Positions 52,342 through 61,891 are shown, counted from the stretch's first letter. The stretch: DNA of 64,000 nt from Oscillospiraceae bacterium (GCA_015064155.1 SVST01000006.1:54548-118547); one strand, 5' to 3'. The notes: a model not told the origin generated them from the letters alone. Translations and numbers: made by a program.

Positions 52342-52845
52342 ATGCTTTCTTTTTTCAAAAAAGGGACGAAAGAAAAAGACGGCAAGCTTCAAACAATCAT
52401 TCTGCTCCTGGGAGCCGCGCTCGGCATCACACTGTTGCTGTTTGGAGGCTTCAGGGGAAAACAACAATCAAACGACACGCAAGAAACAGCATCGGTTGCC
52501 GAGGAAGCATTGATTCGTTATCAGGACTATTTGGAATCCCGCATCCGCGCGCTATGCGAATCCATGGGCTATGGAAGCGTTTTTGCCATCGTCACGCTGG
52601 AGGGAGATTTTGAAGAGGTCTACGCTACCGAATGGGTGGACGGCAACGAGGCATACGTCACGGTTGGGAAAGGCTCTTCCGCAGAAGCCCTGCCGCTTTC
52701 GCGGAAAGCTCCCGAAATCATGGGCATCGGAATCGTCTTTCGTGCGCCCATCTCGGATGCGCGACATGCCGAGCTGCTCTCTTTGATCTCTTCTGCCTTT
52801 CACACGTCTACAAATCGCATCTACATTACCTCGTCATCCCCGTAA
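52342..52845 (+). CDS. spoIIIAG: Stage III sporulation protein AG
   Basis: 167 residues: a short cytoplasmic part, one helix (TIILLLGAALGITLLLFGG), then the ring-building motif domain that forms a large multimer in the intermembrane space. IGIVFRAPISDARHAELLSLISSAF near the end matches the conserved family segment. GGGAGGAATTT precedes the ATG. Confidence 0.94.
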   Translation: MLSFFKKGTKEKDGKLQTIILLLGAALGITLLLFGGFRGKQQSNDTQETASVAEEALIRYQDYLESRIRALCESMGYGSVFAIVTLEGDFEEVYATEWVDGNEAYVTVGKGSSAEALPLSRKAPEIMGIGIVFRAPISDARHAELLSLISSAFHTSTNRIYITSSSP

Positions 52846-52934
52846 AAATCAAGAACAAAATCGATCGGCTCGGCATATTCTGTTTCTCTTACGCATATGC
52901 TGTAGCGAACAAAAACACAGGAGGAACTCTACCG

Positions 52935-53534
52935 ATGAAAACACAATCCACCGCACTTTGCGAAATCAAGAAGCCCGCTAAATTCAGAACCTTTGTACTC
53001 AAGCTTGGAAAACGTAACATTGCCATTGCCTGCTCCGTTTTGCTGATCGGCATTGCGGTGCTTCTCAACTGGGTACTGTTTACCGGCAACAAAACAGACG
53101 GCTACGACGGCTATGATCAGCCCAGCGGAAACATTTCCGACAACCTGACACCCGGCGACGGAAGCACCGGCTCCGACACCGGCACCTCCAATTCCTATTT
53201 TTCGGCAACGCAGATCAGCCGCCAAAGAGCACGTGACGAAGCACTTGAGGTATTGCAAGCGGTTGTAGACAACACGGCATCGTCCGAAAGTGCAAAAACC
53301 GAGGCGTTGGAAAGCATTGCAGCCATTGCAGACGAAATTCAAAAGGAAGCCAATATCGAATCGTTGATTACCGCAAAGGGCTTCGATCAGTGCGTGACGG
53401 TACTCAACGGTGACACCGCAACCGTAATTGTCAGCGCAGATACCTTGCAGGTGGCACAGATTGCACAGATCAATGCCATCGTATACGAGCAAACCGGTAT
53501 TCTGCCAAGCGGCGTGACCATCATCAACAAATAA
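52935..53534 (+). CDS. spoIIIAH: Stage III sporulation protein AH
   Basis: 199 residues: one membrane helix at about 30-48 (IAIACSVLLIGIAVLLNW), a Gly/Ser/Asp-rich linker and the YscJ/FliF-like ring domain (SRQRARDEALEVLQ, AIADEIQKEANIESLI, VSADTLQVAQIAQIN). It binds SpoIIQ from the forespore. AGGAGGAACTCTACCG precedes the ATG at 52935. The 89-bp gap after spoIIIAG could hold a second promoter. It ends at a terminator. Confidence 0.95.
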   Translation: MKTQSTALCEIKKPAKFRTFVLKLGKRNIAIACSVLLIGIAVLLNWVLFTGNKTDGYDGYDQPSGNISDNLTPGDGSTGSDTGTSNSYFSATQISRQRARDEALEVLQAVVDNTASSESAKTEALESIAAIADEIQKEANIESLITAKGFDQCVTVLNGDTATVIVSADTLQVAQIAQINAIVYEQTGILPSGVTIINK

Positions 53535-53544
53535 CTGCAAAAGC

Positions 53545-53596
53545 AAAAACAGACTGTTCTCTCTTGCGTTCGGCAAAGCGGAAACAGTCTGTTTTT
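53545..53596. terminator. Terminator after the spoIIIA operon
   Basis: A 14-bp perfect stem (AAAAACAGACTGTT with its complement at 53583-53596), 24-nt loop; serves the convergent LRR gene as well. Confidence 0.88.
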
Positions 53597-53617
53597 CTAT
53601 TTTCTTATCATGGTACG

Positions 53618-54991
53618 TCAGTCGCGGTCTTCAAATGCGGGACACCCGTGAAAGGCATTTTTGTCAATTTTGGTCACCGACTCCAAATTGATGCTTGCCA
53701 GCTTCACACAGCCCGCAAAGGAGGAGGAAGGCAGAGTCGTGAGCGTATCGGGAAGCACCACGGCGGTGAGCCCGTCGCAAAAATAAAACGTATTCACACC
53801 GAGTTCGTTCAATTTCGTTGCACTGAAATCCAACGCGGTAAGACTTCTGCACCCAAAGAAAGCGGCATCTCCAACCGTAGTCAGGTCGCGCGGCAGCGAC
53901 ACCTCGGACAGATACAAGCATCCCGAAAAGGCTCTTGCGCCAATGGATTTCACCGCATCGGGAAGCTTCAATGTGGTGAGCATGTGGCACTCGTAAAGCG
54001 CGTAATCATCGATTTTTTCACAACCGGGGAGGATCTCGATTTGTGTCAGATATTGCGGATAGTAGCCGGCGGAAAGATCAAACACCTTTGCGCCGAAAAT
54101 ATACCCGAGATAGGTATTGCTCTCGGCACTTCCGCCAAGGAACGGAAGCGTCAGATTGCGAATAGCACTGCATCCCTCCAAGGCTGCGATTTCAATCGTA
54201 GTCAGCTCCTTGCCAAAGCGCAGAACGGTCAACGCGCGGCATTCGGACAAGGCATACTCGCCAACGGAGGTTAACGAATCGACGTTGACGGACAGCAACG
54301 ACTCGCATCCGAACAGCGAGAAATCTCCCAGGTGCTTCAAGCTCTCGGGAAGCTTCACCAGCTCCAGCCGACGGCACTCAAACAAGGCAAACTCGTCCAA
54401 TGACGTGCAAGAACCGCCCAACTCCAGATATTTCAGCGTTGCGGGCACGTCGCGCGGATTGTCCTCATAACGCTCCGCACCGAACAAGGAGCCGATAAAG
54501 AAGGTGTTCTCTGCCCCGTCCTCGGTTTGCGTCAACGGCAGATGCAACGCCTTCAGCGCGGTACAGCCGCGAAGCAAATTTTTACCGAGTGTCGTAACGC
54601 TGTCGGGAATATACAGGACCTGTAAAATTTCATCGTCGGCAAACAGCTCGTCGCCAAGTGCCGTCACCGAGGCTCCCGCAATCGTATCGGGAATCCGCAC
54701 GGTAGTGCTTACGCCATTGTATTTTGTGACGGTACAGGTGCCGTTTTCGACGGTATATTCAAAATCTCCCACGGGAGAATCGTACACTGCGAAAAAGCTG
54801 TCCTCAAGCTCCGCCAAATACGCGACCGTTTGTTCGTCGGCAGTATAATCGTTACGCTTGGTCAGATCCAACGGTGCCAGAGGTGCCAAGGTTTCAGCGG
54901 CGGTATCCTCGCGTTTGTTTCCGCACGAAGCCAAAACCGACGCACATATCACAACCGCCAAAAGCAGCACTGCAATTTTTTTGATCGTCAT
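53618..54991 (-). CDS. BspA-type leucine-rich repeat lipoprotein
   Basis: 457 residues. The signal ends in SVLASC (lipobox). Residues from about 75 on are LRR_5 units with the pattern IPDSVTTLGKNLLRGCTAL, LPESLKHLGDFSLFGCESL and LPRDLTTVGDAAFFGCRSL, about a dozen copies, interrupted by a longer loop after each fifth or so repeat. Such proteins are surface binding scaffolds in gut bacteria; the ligand is not predictable. Confidence 0.93.
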   Translation of the reverse strand: MTIKKIAVLLLAVVICASVLASCGNKREDTAAETLAPLAPLDLTKRNDYTADEQTVAYLAELEDSFFAVYDSPVGDFEYTVENGTCTVTKYNGVSTTVRIPDTIAGASVTALGDELFADDEILQVLYIPDSVTTLGKNLLRGCTALKALHLPLTQTEDGAENTFFIGSLFGAERYEDNPRDVPATLKYLELGGSCTSLDEFALFECRRLELVKLPESLKHLGDFSLFGCESLLSVNVDSLTSVGEYALSECRALTVLRFGKELTTIEIAALEGCSAIRNLTLPFLGGSAESNTYLGYIFGAKVFDLSAGYYPQYLTQIEILPGCEKIDDYALYECHMLTTLKLPDAVKSIGARAFSGCLYLSEVSLPRDLTTVGDAAFFGCRSLTALDFSATKLNELGVNTFYFCDGLTAVVLPDTLTTLPSSSFAGCVKLASINLESVTKIDKNAFHGCPAFEDRD

Positions 54992-55165
54992 ATCGTTTTC
55001 TGCCCTTTCCTTTACTTTTCCCCTTTATTGTACCATATTTTTGAAAATTTGCAAGGTCTTCCGGCACAAATTCATAATTATTTCAATTCTGTCACACAAA
55101 AACGGCTTGTATTCCAAAAGGAAAAATGGTATACTAAGAGAAAAGGACGGAAAGGAGAATTTCAA

Positions 55166-56092
55166 ATGCAGCTGACGGTAAAAAAAGAGCAGAACGGCAT
55201 CACGGTATTACAGCTTTTACGAAAAGAATTGGGCTTTTCTTCCAAGCTCATCAAGCATTTGAAATTTTCGGAGGACGGCATTGCGGTCAACGGGGAGCGT
55301 GTCACGGTGCGCAAGGTCTTGCACGCAGGGGATCTCGTTTTGCTCGCGCTTGAGGACAACGATGCCGCCGATATTGCGCCCGTTGATCTGCCGATCCAAA
55401 TCTTATACGAGGACGGTGACGTGGTGGTTCCCGCAAAGCCCTCAAATATGCCAACGCATCCCTCGCACGACCATCACTACGACACCGTGGCAAACGCGCT
55501 TGCCTATCGCTATACCCAAAAGGGGATTCCCTTTGTATTCCGCCCGATCAACCGCCTGGACCGAAACACCAGCGGACTGTTACTGATCGCGCGCAATCGA
55601 GTTTCGGCGGGAAAGCTCAGCAACGCCATGAAAAACGGTGAGATTCAAAAAAGCTACTTAGCTGTATTGGATGGAGAAATGACGCAAGCCGAGGGTCGCG
55701 TGGAAGCCCCCTTACATCGCACGGCGGAAAGCATTATCGTACGCGAGGTCTGCGAGCCGGATGCCCCCGATGCCGATTGGGCGTTGACCGAATATCGCGT
55801 GCTGGCAGTGGCAAACGGGCATACCTTAGTAGAAGCCCGACCGATTACGGGAAGAACACACCAGCTGCGCGTCCACTTTGCGTACTTGGGCTTTCCCATC
55901 ACGGGAGATGACCTTTACGGAACGGCTTCCGCCGAGATTTCCCGTCACGCGTTGCACGCATATACCCTGACCTTTCCGCATCCCGTCACCCAAGAATCGA
56001 TCTTCCTCAAAGCCCCTCTTCCCGCGGATATGTCCTCTTTGATCGACCGCTTTTTCCAAAACATACAAGCAAACCGAAAGGAGCTGCCATGA
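55166..56092 (+). CDS. RluA family pseudouridine synthase
   Basis: 308 residues: an N-terminal S4 domain (1-65) and the RluA catalytic domain. The catalytic Asp is in PINRLDRNTSGLLLIAR; the usual His before Arg is Asn here. GRTHQLRVHFAYLGFPITGDDLYG follows as in the family. The ATG at 55166 follows AAAGGAGAATTTCAA. Its stop overlaps the DUF3810 start by 4 nt. Target RNA position unknown. Confidence 0.94.
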   Translation: MQLTVKKEQNGITVLQLLRKELGFSSKLIKHLKFSEDGIAVNGERVTVRKVLHAGDLVLLALEDNDAADIAPVDLPIQILYEDGDVVVPAKPSNMPTHPSHDHHYDTVANALAYRYTQKGIPFVFRPINRLDRNTSGLLLIARNRVSAGKLSNAMKNGEIQKSYLAVLDGEMTQAEGRVEAPLHRTAESIIVREVCEPDAPDADWALTEYRVLAVANGHTLVEARPITGRTHQLRVHFAYLGFPITGDDLYGTASAEISRHALHAYTLTFPHPVTQESIFLKAPLPADMSSLIDRFFQNIQANRKELP

Positions 56093-57216
56093 ACGAAGCC
56101 CCCAATATGCACGCAGTCGAAAAATCGGAACGCAAAAGGCTTCCGCTTGCTTGCAAAATCATTTATTTATTGACTGCCGTCAGCGCGGTGCTGTATGCCG
56201 TCTTTATGAACAGCACCTCCTTTGCCGATTGGTTTAACCGCTACGTTTCCGCGTGGGGTCGCTTTGCACTGGCAAAGCTGACCGACTTTTTGCCATTTTC
56301 GGTGGCGGAGCTTTTGATTTTACTGATTCCCTTTTTCCTGGGACTCCTGATTACGATCGGCATCAAGCATTTTTGCGACAGCAACCGTTCCATGCTCGTT
56401 TATATCGGAATATTGCTATCGGGTGTTTGTGTCATTGGCATTCTGTTCGTTTGGAACTTCGCTGCAGGCTACTACGGAACGCCGCTTGAGCAAAAGCTGC
56501 AATTGGAACGCAAAAAAAGCACTGCGGAGGAGTTGGCGCAAACCGCCTCCATGCTGGCGTCTGAGATCAGCGAGCTTTCCGAAGAGATCGTGTTTTTGGA
56601 AAACGGAAGATCGATCATGCCCTATTCCTACGATACCATGAACGAAAAGCTGATTGAAAGCTACGATATTCTTTGCCAAAAATACGATTTTCTGCACACC
56701 TTCAAAAGCCGAACCAAGCCCGTGATGCTCAGCGAACCCATGTCATATACGCATATCACGGGAGTGTATTCCTTCTTTACGGGAGAAGCCAACATCAACG
56801 TCAACTTCCCCGACTACACCATTCCCTACACGGCGGCGCACGAGCTGGCGCATCAGCGCGGCATTGCGCGCGAGGACGAGGCAAATTTCATTGCGTTTTT
56901 GGTTTGCATGGAGTCGAACGACCCCTATATCCGCTACAGCGGATACTTGAATCTATACGAATACGTCGCATCGGCACTCTACTCGGCAAGCCCACAAAAG
57001 TATTGGGAGGTTCACAAGACTCTCCCCTCCGAAATTCACGCGGAGCAACAGGCGTACAGTCTGTTTTTCGATAAATATCGCGACAACGTCGCAGCCGATA
57101 TCAGCGAGGCTACCAACAATGCCTACCTGCAATCGCAGGGAGCCTCCGCGGGAACACGCAGCTACGGCTTGGTGGTCGATCTTGCGGTTGCGTACTACCG
57201 CCCCTTTTTCGGCTGA
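56089..57216 (+). CDS. DUF3810 membrane protein with metalloprotease-like motif
   Basis: 375 residues. Three hydrophobic helices at about 22-42, 68-92 and 102-125, then a soluble domain with AAHELAHQRGIAREDEANFIA, an HExxH-type zinc site with a downstream acidic residue. This is the DUF3810 pattern; protease activity is inferred from the motif. ATGA overlap with the RluA gene implies co-translation. Confidence 0.85.
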   Translation: MNEAPNMHAVEKSERKRLPLACKIIYLLTAVSAVLYAVFMNSTSFADWFNRYVSAWGRFALAKLTDFLPFSVAELLILLIPFFLGLLITIGIKHFCDSNRSMLVYIGILLSGVCVIGILFVWNFAAGYYGTPLEQKLQLERKKSTAEELAQTASMLASEISELSEEIVFLENGRSIMPYSYDTMNEKLIESYDILCQKYDFLHTFKSRTKPVMLSEPMSYTHITGVYSFFTGEANINVNFPDYTIPYTAAHELAHQRGIAREDEANFIAFLVCMESNDPYIRYSGYLNLYEYVASALYSASPQKYWEVHKTLPSEIHAEQQAYSLFFDKYRDNVAADISEATNNAYLQSQGASAGTRSYGLVVDLAVAYYRPFFG

Positions 57217-57376
57217 CGTCGGCACATCCCCAAAGGCGGCTGCATATCCTATCACCGAAGGACCCCTTTGAGCGATCGCAATCGGCGCATCCTTTTATGT
57301 GATTTTATCCCAAAAAAATCCAAAAATTATCCCTAAAAAATCAAAAAAAGGGCTTCCCTTTTTTTATTTGGTATGT

Positions 57377-57382
57377 TATAAT
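57377..57382 (+). promoter_or_regulatory. Probable -10 element of the murA promoter
   Basis: TATAAT preceded by TGT (extended -10) at 57374; the -35 region (TTCCCT) is poor. It leaves a leader of about 105 nt. Confidence 0.5.
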
Positions 57383-57462
57383 AGTTATAGTATTTGCAAA
57401 ACCGTCGAAAACGCTTTCTTCACACAGATCAAAGGGTCTCTGAAAATCGCAGCAAAGGAATG

Positions 57463-57479
57463 GAACGCTCGCGGCGTTC
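57463..57479 (+). other. Hairpin just before the murA start
   Basis: GAACGC-TCGCG-GCGTTC directly follows AAAGGA (57455-57460) and precedes the start codon by 12 nt. Folding would bring the distant AAAGGA nearer the ATG, which has no closer ribosome-binding site. Confidence 0.45.
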
Positions 57480-57491
57480 TCGGGCAGCAGA

Positions 57492-58784
57492 ATGGCAACA
57501 AAAATTATCATTGAGGGTGGTAGACCCCTGCGCGGCAGTATCGCGATCAGCGGCATGAAAAACGCGGCTCTCCCTATTCTTTTTGCCACCGTTTTGGTTG
57601 GTGACGTTTGCGTTTTGGAGAACATTCCGCAAGTCAGCGATATTGCAACCTCTTTGGAAATTTTAGAGGAAATGGGCGCACGCATATCGCTGCGCAAAAA
57701 GAATACCGTACACATCGACACCTCGAATATCCGTCAGGGCACGTCCCCCATGGATCTGGTCAAAAAGCTGCGCGGCTCCACCTATCTTTTGGGTGCTGAG
57801 CTTGGCAGATTCGGAAAAGCCACCGTGGGTTGGCCCGGCGGCTGTGATTTCGGCTCGCGTCCGCTTGATTTGCACATGAAGGGCTTTGAAGCACTTGGTG
57901 CAACCGTTTCCAACGAAAACGGCTATTTTCATCTGTCCGCGCCAAACGGGTTGCACGGCAGCTCGATCTATTTTGACGTGGCATCGGTGGGCGCAACCGT
58001 AAACGTCATTCTTGCCGCGGTTTTGGTAGAGGGTACCACCGTGATCGACAATGCCGCGCGAGAGCCGCATATCGTTGATCTTGCCAACTTTTTGAACTCC
58101 TGCGGTGCAAACATCACCGGTGCGGGAACGCCCGTCATCAAGATTCGCGGAGTACAGAAGCTTCACGGCTGCTCTTACACCATCATCCCCGATATGATCG
58201 AAGCAGGAACCTATATGGTTGCGGCTGCTGCAACCGGCGGATCGGTGCATATTCAATCAATCATTCCCAAGCACGTGGAAACCATTACCGCAAAGCTGTT
58301 GGAAATGGGTGTAGAGGTTCGTGAAATGGACGAATCGGTGTTGGTGCAAGGCACGGGGGAGTTGCGAAACGTCAATATCAGAACGCTGTACTATCCCGGC
58401 TTCCCTACCGATATGCATCCCCAGTTCGCGCCGCTTTTGTGCTTGGCGAACGGTGTCAGCTGCATTCAGGAAAACATTTGGGAAAACCGATTCCGTTACG
58501 TTGACGAGCTACGCAAGATGGGGGCAACCGTCATGCTGGATACGCGAACGGCAACTTTCGTTGGTGTTGATAAATTGGTGGGCGCACCGGTTGAGGCATA
58601 CGACCTTCGTGCAGGTGCTGCAATGGTCATTGCGGGCTTGGTTGCCGAAGGAACCACCGAAATCACGGGCGTGCGCTACATCAAGCGCGGATACGACGAT
58701 ATCGTCGGCAAGCTTCGTGAGCTGGGCGCGTCGATCGAGGAGGTTACCGTCCCCGATCCCGAATTGATCCAAAAAGCAAATTAA
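57492..58784 (+). CDS. murA: UDP-N-acetylglucosamine 1-carboxyvinyltransferase
   Basis: First committed step of peptidoglycan synthesis. 430 residues. GGRPLRGSIAISGMKNAALPIL opens with the family's Lys-Asn; the catalytic Cys, target of fosfomycin, is present in WPGGCDFGSRPLDLHMKG; TDMHPQFAPLL, ENIWENRFRYVDEL and RAGAAMVIAGL follow. The ATG at 57492 is the only start in frame before a stop, but has no close ribosome-binding site (see the hairpin at 57463). Confidence 0.96.
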   Translation: MATKIIIEGGRPLRGSIAISGMKNAALPILFATVLVGDVCVLENIPQVSDIATSLEILEEMGARISLRKKNTVHIDTSNIRQGTSPMDLVKKLRGSTYLLGAELGRFGKATVGWPGGCDFGSRPLDLHMKGFEALGATVSNENGYFHLSAPNGLHGSSIYFDVASVGATVNVILAAVLVEGTTVIDNAAREPHIVDLANFLNSCGANITGAGTPVIKIRGVQKLHGCSYTIIPDMIEAGTYMVAAAATGGSVHIQSIIPKHVETITAKLLEMGVEVREMDESVLVQGTGELRNVNIRTLYYPGFPTDMHPQFAPLLCLANGVSCIQENIWENRFRYVDELRKMGATVMLDTRTATFVGVDKLVGAPVEAYDLRAGAAMVIAGLVAEGTTEITGVRYIKRGYDDIVGKLRELGASIEEVTVPDPELIQKAN

Positions 58785-58790
58785 CCATGC

Positions 58791-58838
58791 AAAAACAAGA
58801 GGAAGACCGCTTTTTACACGGTCTTCCCTTTTTGTTTT
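58791..58838 (+). terminator. Terminator after murA
   Basis: GGAAGACCG (58801-58809) pairs with CGGTCTTCC (58819-58827), followed by a T-rich tract. Confidence 0.9.
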
Positions 58839-58899
58839 GCACACGTTTTTCGCTCTTTTCATATACTGTCAGTGATAAATGGGAATCGAGGAAACGTCT

Positions 58900-59478
58900 A
58901 TGCTGTTAATCAAGCCCTATAACCGAGAGCGCGCCGTGGAATATGCCCTGCGATGGGCACTTGACCGCAATCCCTTGTTTGTTGATTTTACGGGAATCGG
59001 CGGCAACTGTACCAATTTTGTTTCTCAGTGCATCCTGGCAGGAAGCTGCACCATGAACTACACACCCGATTTCGGCTGGTACTACGTTTCTGCCGAGGAT
59101 CGCGCTCCCGCGTGGAGCAGTGTGGAATACTTCTACGATTTCATGACCGGTGCCCCCACATTTGCCGAGCAAAACGGAGGAATCGGTCCGTTTGCACGCG
59201 AGGTGGGACGGGAAGAGGTTCTCCTCGGGGACGTCGTTCAGCTTGCCAATTCGGACGGAGATTGGTATCATACGCTTTTGGTATGCGGCTTTGACGGAGA
59301 AGAAATTCTTGTCTGTGCACAATCGAACGATGCCCGAAACCGTCCCCTCTCTACCTATACCAATGCCGCCGCGTTTCGTTTTTTGCATATCGACGGAGTT
59401 CGCATTGAAATCAACGACGATCTATGCTATCAAACGCTCCTCAACGGCGCGCCAATCGATGCTCCGCCCTCTGCGTAA
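58900..59478 (+). CDS. Amidase_6-type putative cysteine amidase
   Basis: 192 residues. YNRERAVEYALRWALDRNP and GGNCTNFVSQCIL (catalytic Cys), then DVVQLANSDGDWYHTLLVCG with the His, match the amidase_6 domain related to NlpC/P60-type cysteine peptidases. No signal peptide, unlike many relatives. The ATG at 58900 follows CGAGGAAACGTCT; an ATG at 58879 in the same frame has no ribosome-binding site. Substrate unknown. Confidence 0.8.
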   Translation: MLLIKPYNRERAVEYALRWALDRNPLFVDFTGIGGNCTNFVSQCILAGSCTMNYTPDFGWYYVSAEDRAPAWSSVEYFYDFMTGAPTFAEQNGGIGPFAREVGREEVLLGDVVQLANSDGDWYHTLLVCGFDGEEILVCAQSNDARNRPLSTYTNAAAFRFLHIDGVRIEINDDLCYQTLLNGAPIDAPPSA

Positions 59479-59568
59479 AGCCCGTTTTGACAGTTGCCTG
59501 AAAAGAATTGGCGTTATTTGATTGAACGCTCAAAAAAGCTTGCAATTTTATCAAAATTTACGCAAGGA

Positions 59569-59597
59569 TTGACAATCCGAAAAAAGTAGAGTATAAT
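59569..59597 (+). promoter_or_regulatory. Strong sigma-A promoter of the propeller-like gene
   Basis: TTGACA at 59569-59574, 17 nt, TATAAT at 59592-59597. Confidence 0.88.
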
Positions 59598-59630
59598 GAG
59601 TGGTAAGCAAAAGGAAAGGAACGTTTACTT

Positions 59631-60701
59631 ATGGAAGTATTGCCAAACCGTCTCTTCAGCGGTGAATGGAAGGAAGGACACGTCCAAGGCATCGCGGTGG
59701 ATACCGAGCGCGGATTCGTCTACTATTCCTTCACCACCATTCTGCTCAAAACCGACCTTGCCGGAAATCCTTTGGGCAGCGTGGAAAACTTGGTGGGACA
59801 TCTCGGATGCATTCAATTTGATCCTACGTGTAATCGGCTTTACGGCTCTTTGGAATTGAAGCACGACGCCATTGGAAGCAGCATCGTCAACCGAACGGGA
59901 AAGGCACTGGCGGATGAGGATTCCTTTTATCTTGTCAGTTTCGATCTTTCTGCGATCGACCGCATGGGAATGGACGCGGAAAAGGACGGTGTTATGCGTG
60001 CCGTCTATCTTGCCGACGTTGTAACCGACTATCTGCAAGACGACGAAGCCTCCGAAAAAAAGCACCGCTACGGCTGCAGCGGCATCGACGGAACCGCACT
60101 GGGTCCCGTGTTCGGAGAAGCCAAGGATTCCCCCAAAAAGATCATGGTAGCCTACGGTGTTTACGGAGATACCGAACGAAAGGACAACGATTATCAGGTC
60201 ATTTTGCAGTACGACCCCTCGGTAATCGACACCTATGCCCTGCCCCTTGACCAATCGGCTCCGCATCACAACGGACCGAGAAAGGCAGAAGCACGGTACT
60301 TCTTCTTTACGGGAAATACACGCTACGGCATTCAAAACTTGGAGTATGACCCCTATAGCGGAAACTGGTTGGTTGCCGTATACTGCGGTGCAAAGGAAAC
60401 CTACTCCAATTTTCCCCTCTTCGTAATCGACGGCACGAAGCCGCCCGTGGAAAGCTCCTTGTGGGGTCGCGGCGGTGAACGGGGATTGACCCTGACCTCG
60501 GCAAGGCTTGGAGAAATCGATCTTTCCGCAAAGGTCTACGGCTCGCGCTTCCCATACGGACAAACCGGCATGATGTCACTCGGAAACGGTGAATTTTATT
60601 TTTCTCAACCTCACAGCATCAAGGAAGAAAAGAAATATTCCTCCACCGTGGTCAAATACCGCTTTGATCCCGATTGTCCCGAGTTGTTCAAAGAAATATA
60701 G
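59631..60701 (+). CDS. Beta-propeller-like protein of unknown function
   Basis: 356 residues, cytoplasmic by lack of a signal. Repeated strand patterns such as GIAVDTERGFVYYSF, CIQFDPTCNRLYGSL, NLEYDPYSGNWLVAVY and MMSLGNGEFYFSQP suggest a beta-propeller of six or so blades. I do not recognise a family with confidence. GGAAAGGAACGTTTACTT precedes the ATG and a strong promoter drives it. It ends at a terminator shared with the convergent carboxypeptidase gene. Confidence 0.65.
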   Translation: MEVLPNRLFSGEWKEGHVQGIAVDTERGFVYYSFTTILLKTDLAGNPLGSVENLVGHLGCIQFDPTCNRLYGSLELKHDAIGSSIVNRTGKALADEDSFYLVSFDLSAIDRMGMDAEKDGVMRAVYLADVVTDYLQDDEASEKKHRYGCSGIDGTALGPVFGEAKDSPKKIMVAYGVYGDTERKDNDYQVILQYDPSVIDTYALPLDQSAPHHNGPRKAEARYFFFTGNTRYGIQNLEYDPYSGNWLVAVYCGAKETYSNFPLFVIDGTKPPVESSLWGRGGERGLTLTSARLGEIDLSAKVYGSRFPYGQTGMMSLGNGEFYFSQPHSIKEEKKYSSTVVKYRFDPDCPELFKEI

Positions 60702-60710
60702 GATACGTAA

Positions 60711-60747
60711 CAAACGGGAGAAGATCCACACAATCTTCTCCCGTTTG
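60711..60747. terminator. Bidirectional terminator, propeller-like and carboxypeptidase genes
   Basis: A 15-bp perfect stem, CAAACGGGAGAAGAT with ATCTTCTCCCGTTTG, loop CCACACA. Confidence 0.9.
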
Positions 60748-60755
60748 TTTTCCTA

Positions 60756-61748
60756 TTAAGAAACATACGCATTGCAAATGGTTTCGACGTCAATCATCGT
60801 ATCCTTGAATTTTGCCGACTGCGATGCTGCGGGCACGTCCGCCTCTCCCAAAATCAAAACGTATCGCTTGCCGGAAAGAGTCCCGGTCACCGTGCAAGCA
60901 AGATAGGATTGCTCGGTATAGCCTGTTTTGGTTGCCTCCAAAGACGAGTTTGTCAGCGTGCAGTCATAGTATTTCGTACGGTATGTAATCGAGGGGGTAA
61001 GTCCGACGTTGTACGAGGTTTCTTCTCCGTTCTTGGTGTAATACCCACGAATAACGTACTTCTCGGTTCGCACAGCCAAAATATCGGCAATCAGCTCGTT
61101 TTGCATGGCTTTTGCCATAATGACCGCCATATCGCTCGCCGTGGTGCAATTCTCTGCACTGTCAAAGCCAACCGCGTTATTGAATTTCGTGTCCTTCAAG
61201 CCCAATGCAGCAGCCTTTTCGTTCATCATCTCCACAAAAGCCGACTCCGAGCCCGCAATCTCCTTGACCACCATATAGGTACAATCCGAGGCAGAGGACA
61301 CCCCGATCCCATACAGCAAATCTCGGATTTTAAAGCGGTCGCCAATATAGTTCGCTTCCCGCGGCAAGGAAAAGGACGTTCCCTCATAATCACCGGAGGT
61401 TACGTAGTCAATGATCTCCTGCGAATGCACCAGCATACGGTCAAGATCCGCCGCCGTCAGCTTTTCGCAAGCAACCAACAGCGTCATCACCTTGGTCAAG
61501 GAAGCGGGCGAAAATGTTACCGTGGCATTCTTTTGCGCAACGATCTCCCACGACTCGGCGTCCATCAACAGCACGTATTTTGATTTGATCGCGGAATCTC
61601 CACCGAGATTTTTGGTTTGAGCAGTAGCGGTTGGGAGTTTGGGCGCGGGAACATCCTCGGTTTCGTCCTCCCCCTCTTGTTGGTCGCCACACGCCACCAA
61701 AGAAAACAGCAGCACAACCGCAAGTAACAATGCAAGCAATCTTTTCAT
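60756..61748 (-). CDS. D-alanyl-D-alanine carboxypeptidase (S11), lipoprotein
   Basis: 330 residues. Trims the stem peptide of peptidoglycan. The signal ends in SLVAC. Active-site motifs: SPASLTK (S-x-x-K), SSASDC in place of the usual S-x-N (S-A-S), and KTGYT (K-T-G). The altered second motif is worth checking. The protein is shorter than DacA (about 390), without the C-terminal beta domain and anchor helix, since the lipid anchor replaces them. Confidence 0.92.
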   Translation of the reverse strand: MKRLLALLLAVVLLFSLVACGDQQEGEDETEDVPAPKLPTATAQTKNLGGDSAIKSKYVLLMDAESWEIVAQKNATVTFSPASLTKVMTLLVACEKLTAADLDRMLVHSQEIIDYVTSGDYEGTSFSLPREANYIGDRFKIRDLLYGIGVSSASDCTYMVVKEIAGSESAFVEMMNEKAAALGLKDTKFNNAVGFDSAENCTTASDMAVIMAKAMQNELIADILAVRTEKYVIRGYYTKNGEETSYNVGLTPSITYRTKYYDCTLTNSSLEATKTGYTEQSYLACTVTGTLSGKRYVLILGEADVPAASQSAKFKDTMIDVETICNAYVS

Positions 61749-61861
61749 TTACAAAATGTTTCCCTTTCTTACTCTCTTTGTTCTGCTCTCCATTATACCC
61801 GAAATTCACTTCCGTGTCAATTTGTTTTTCAAAGATTTATAAAAAAACTCAAATAATCCAC

Positions 61862-61891
61862 TTGAAAAAGCGTTTTGCATTATGATATAAT
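61862..61891 (+). promoter_or_regulatory. Probable sigma-A promoter of the sugar isomerase gene
   Basis: TTGAAA at 61862-61867, 18 nt, TATAAT at 61886-61891. Confidence 0.65.

Noticed and set aside
57299..57514. 71-residue open frame in the murA leader
   Set aside because: Overlaps the promoter and the murA start in another frame, with no ribosome-binding site.
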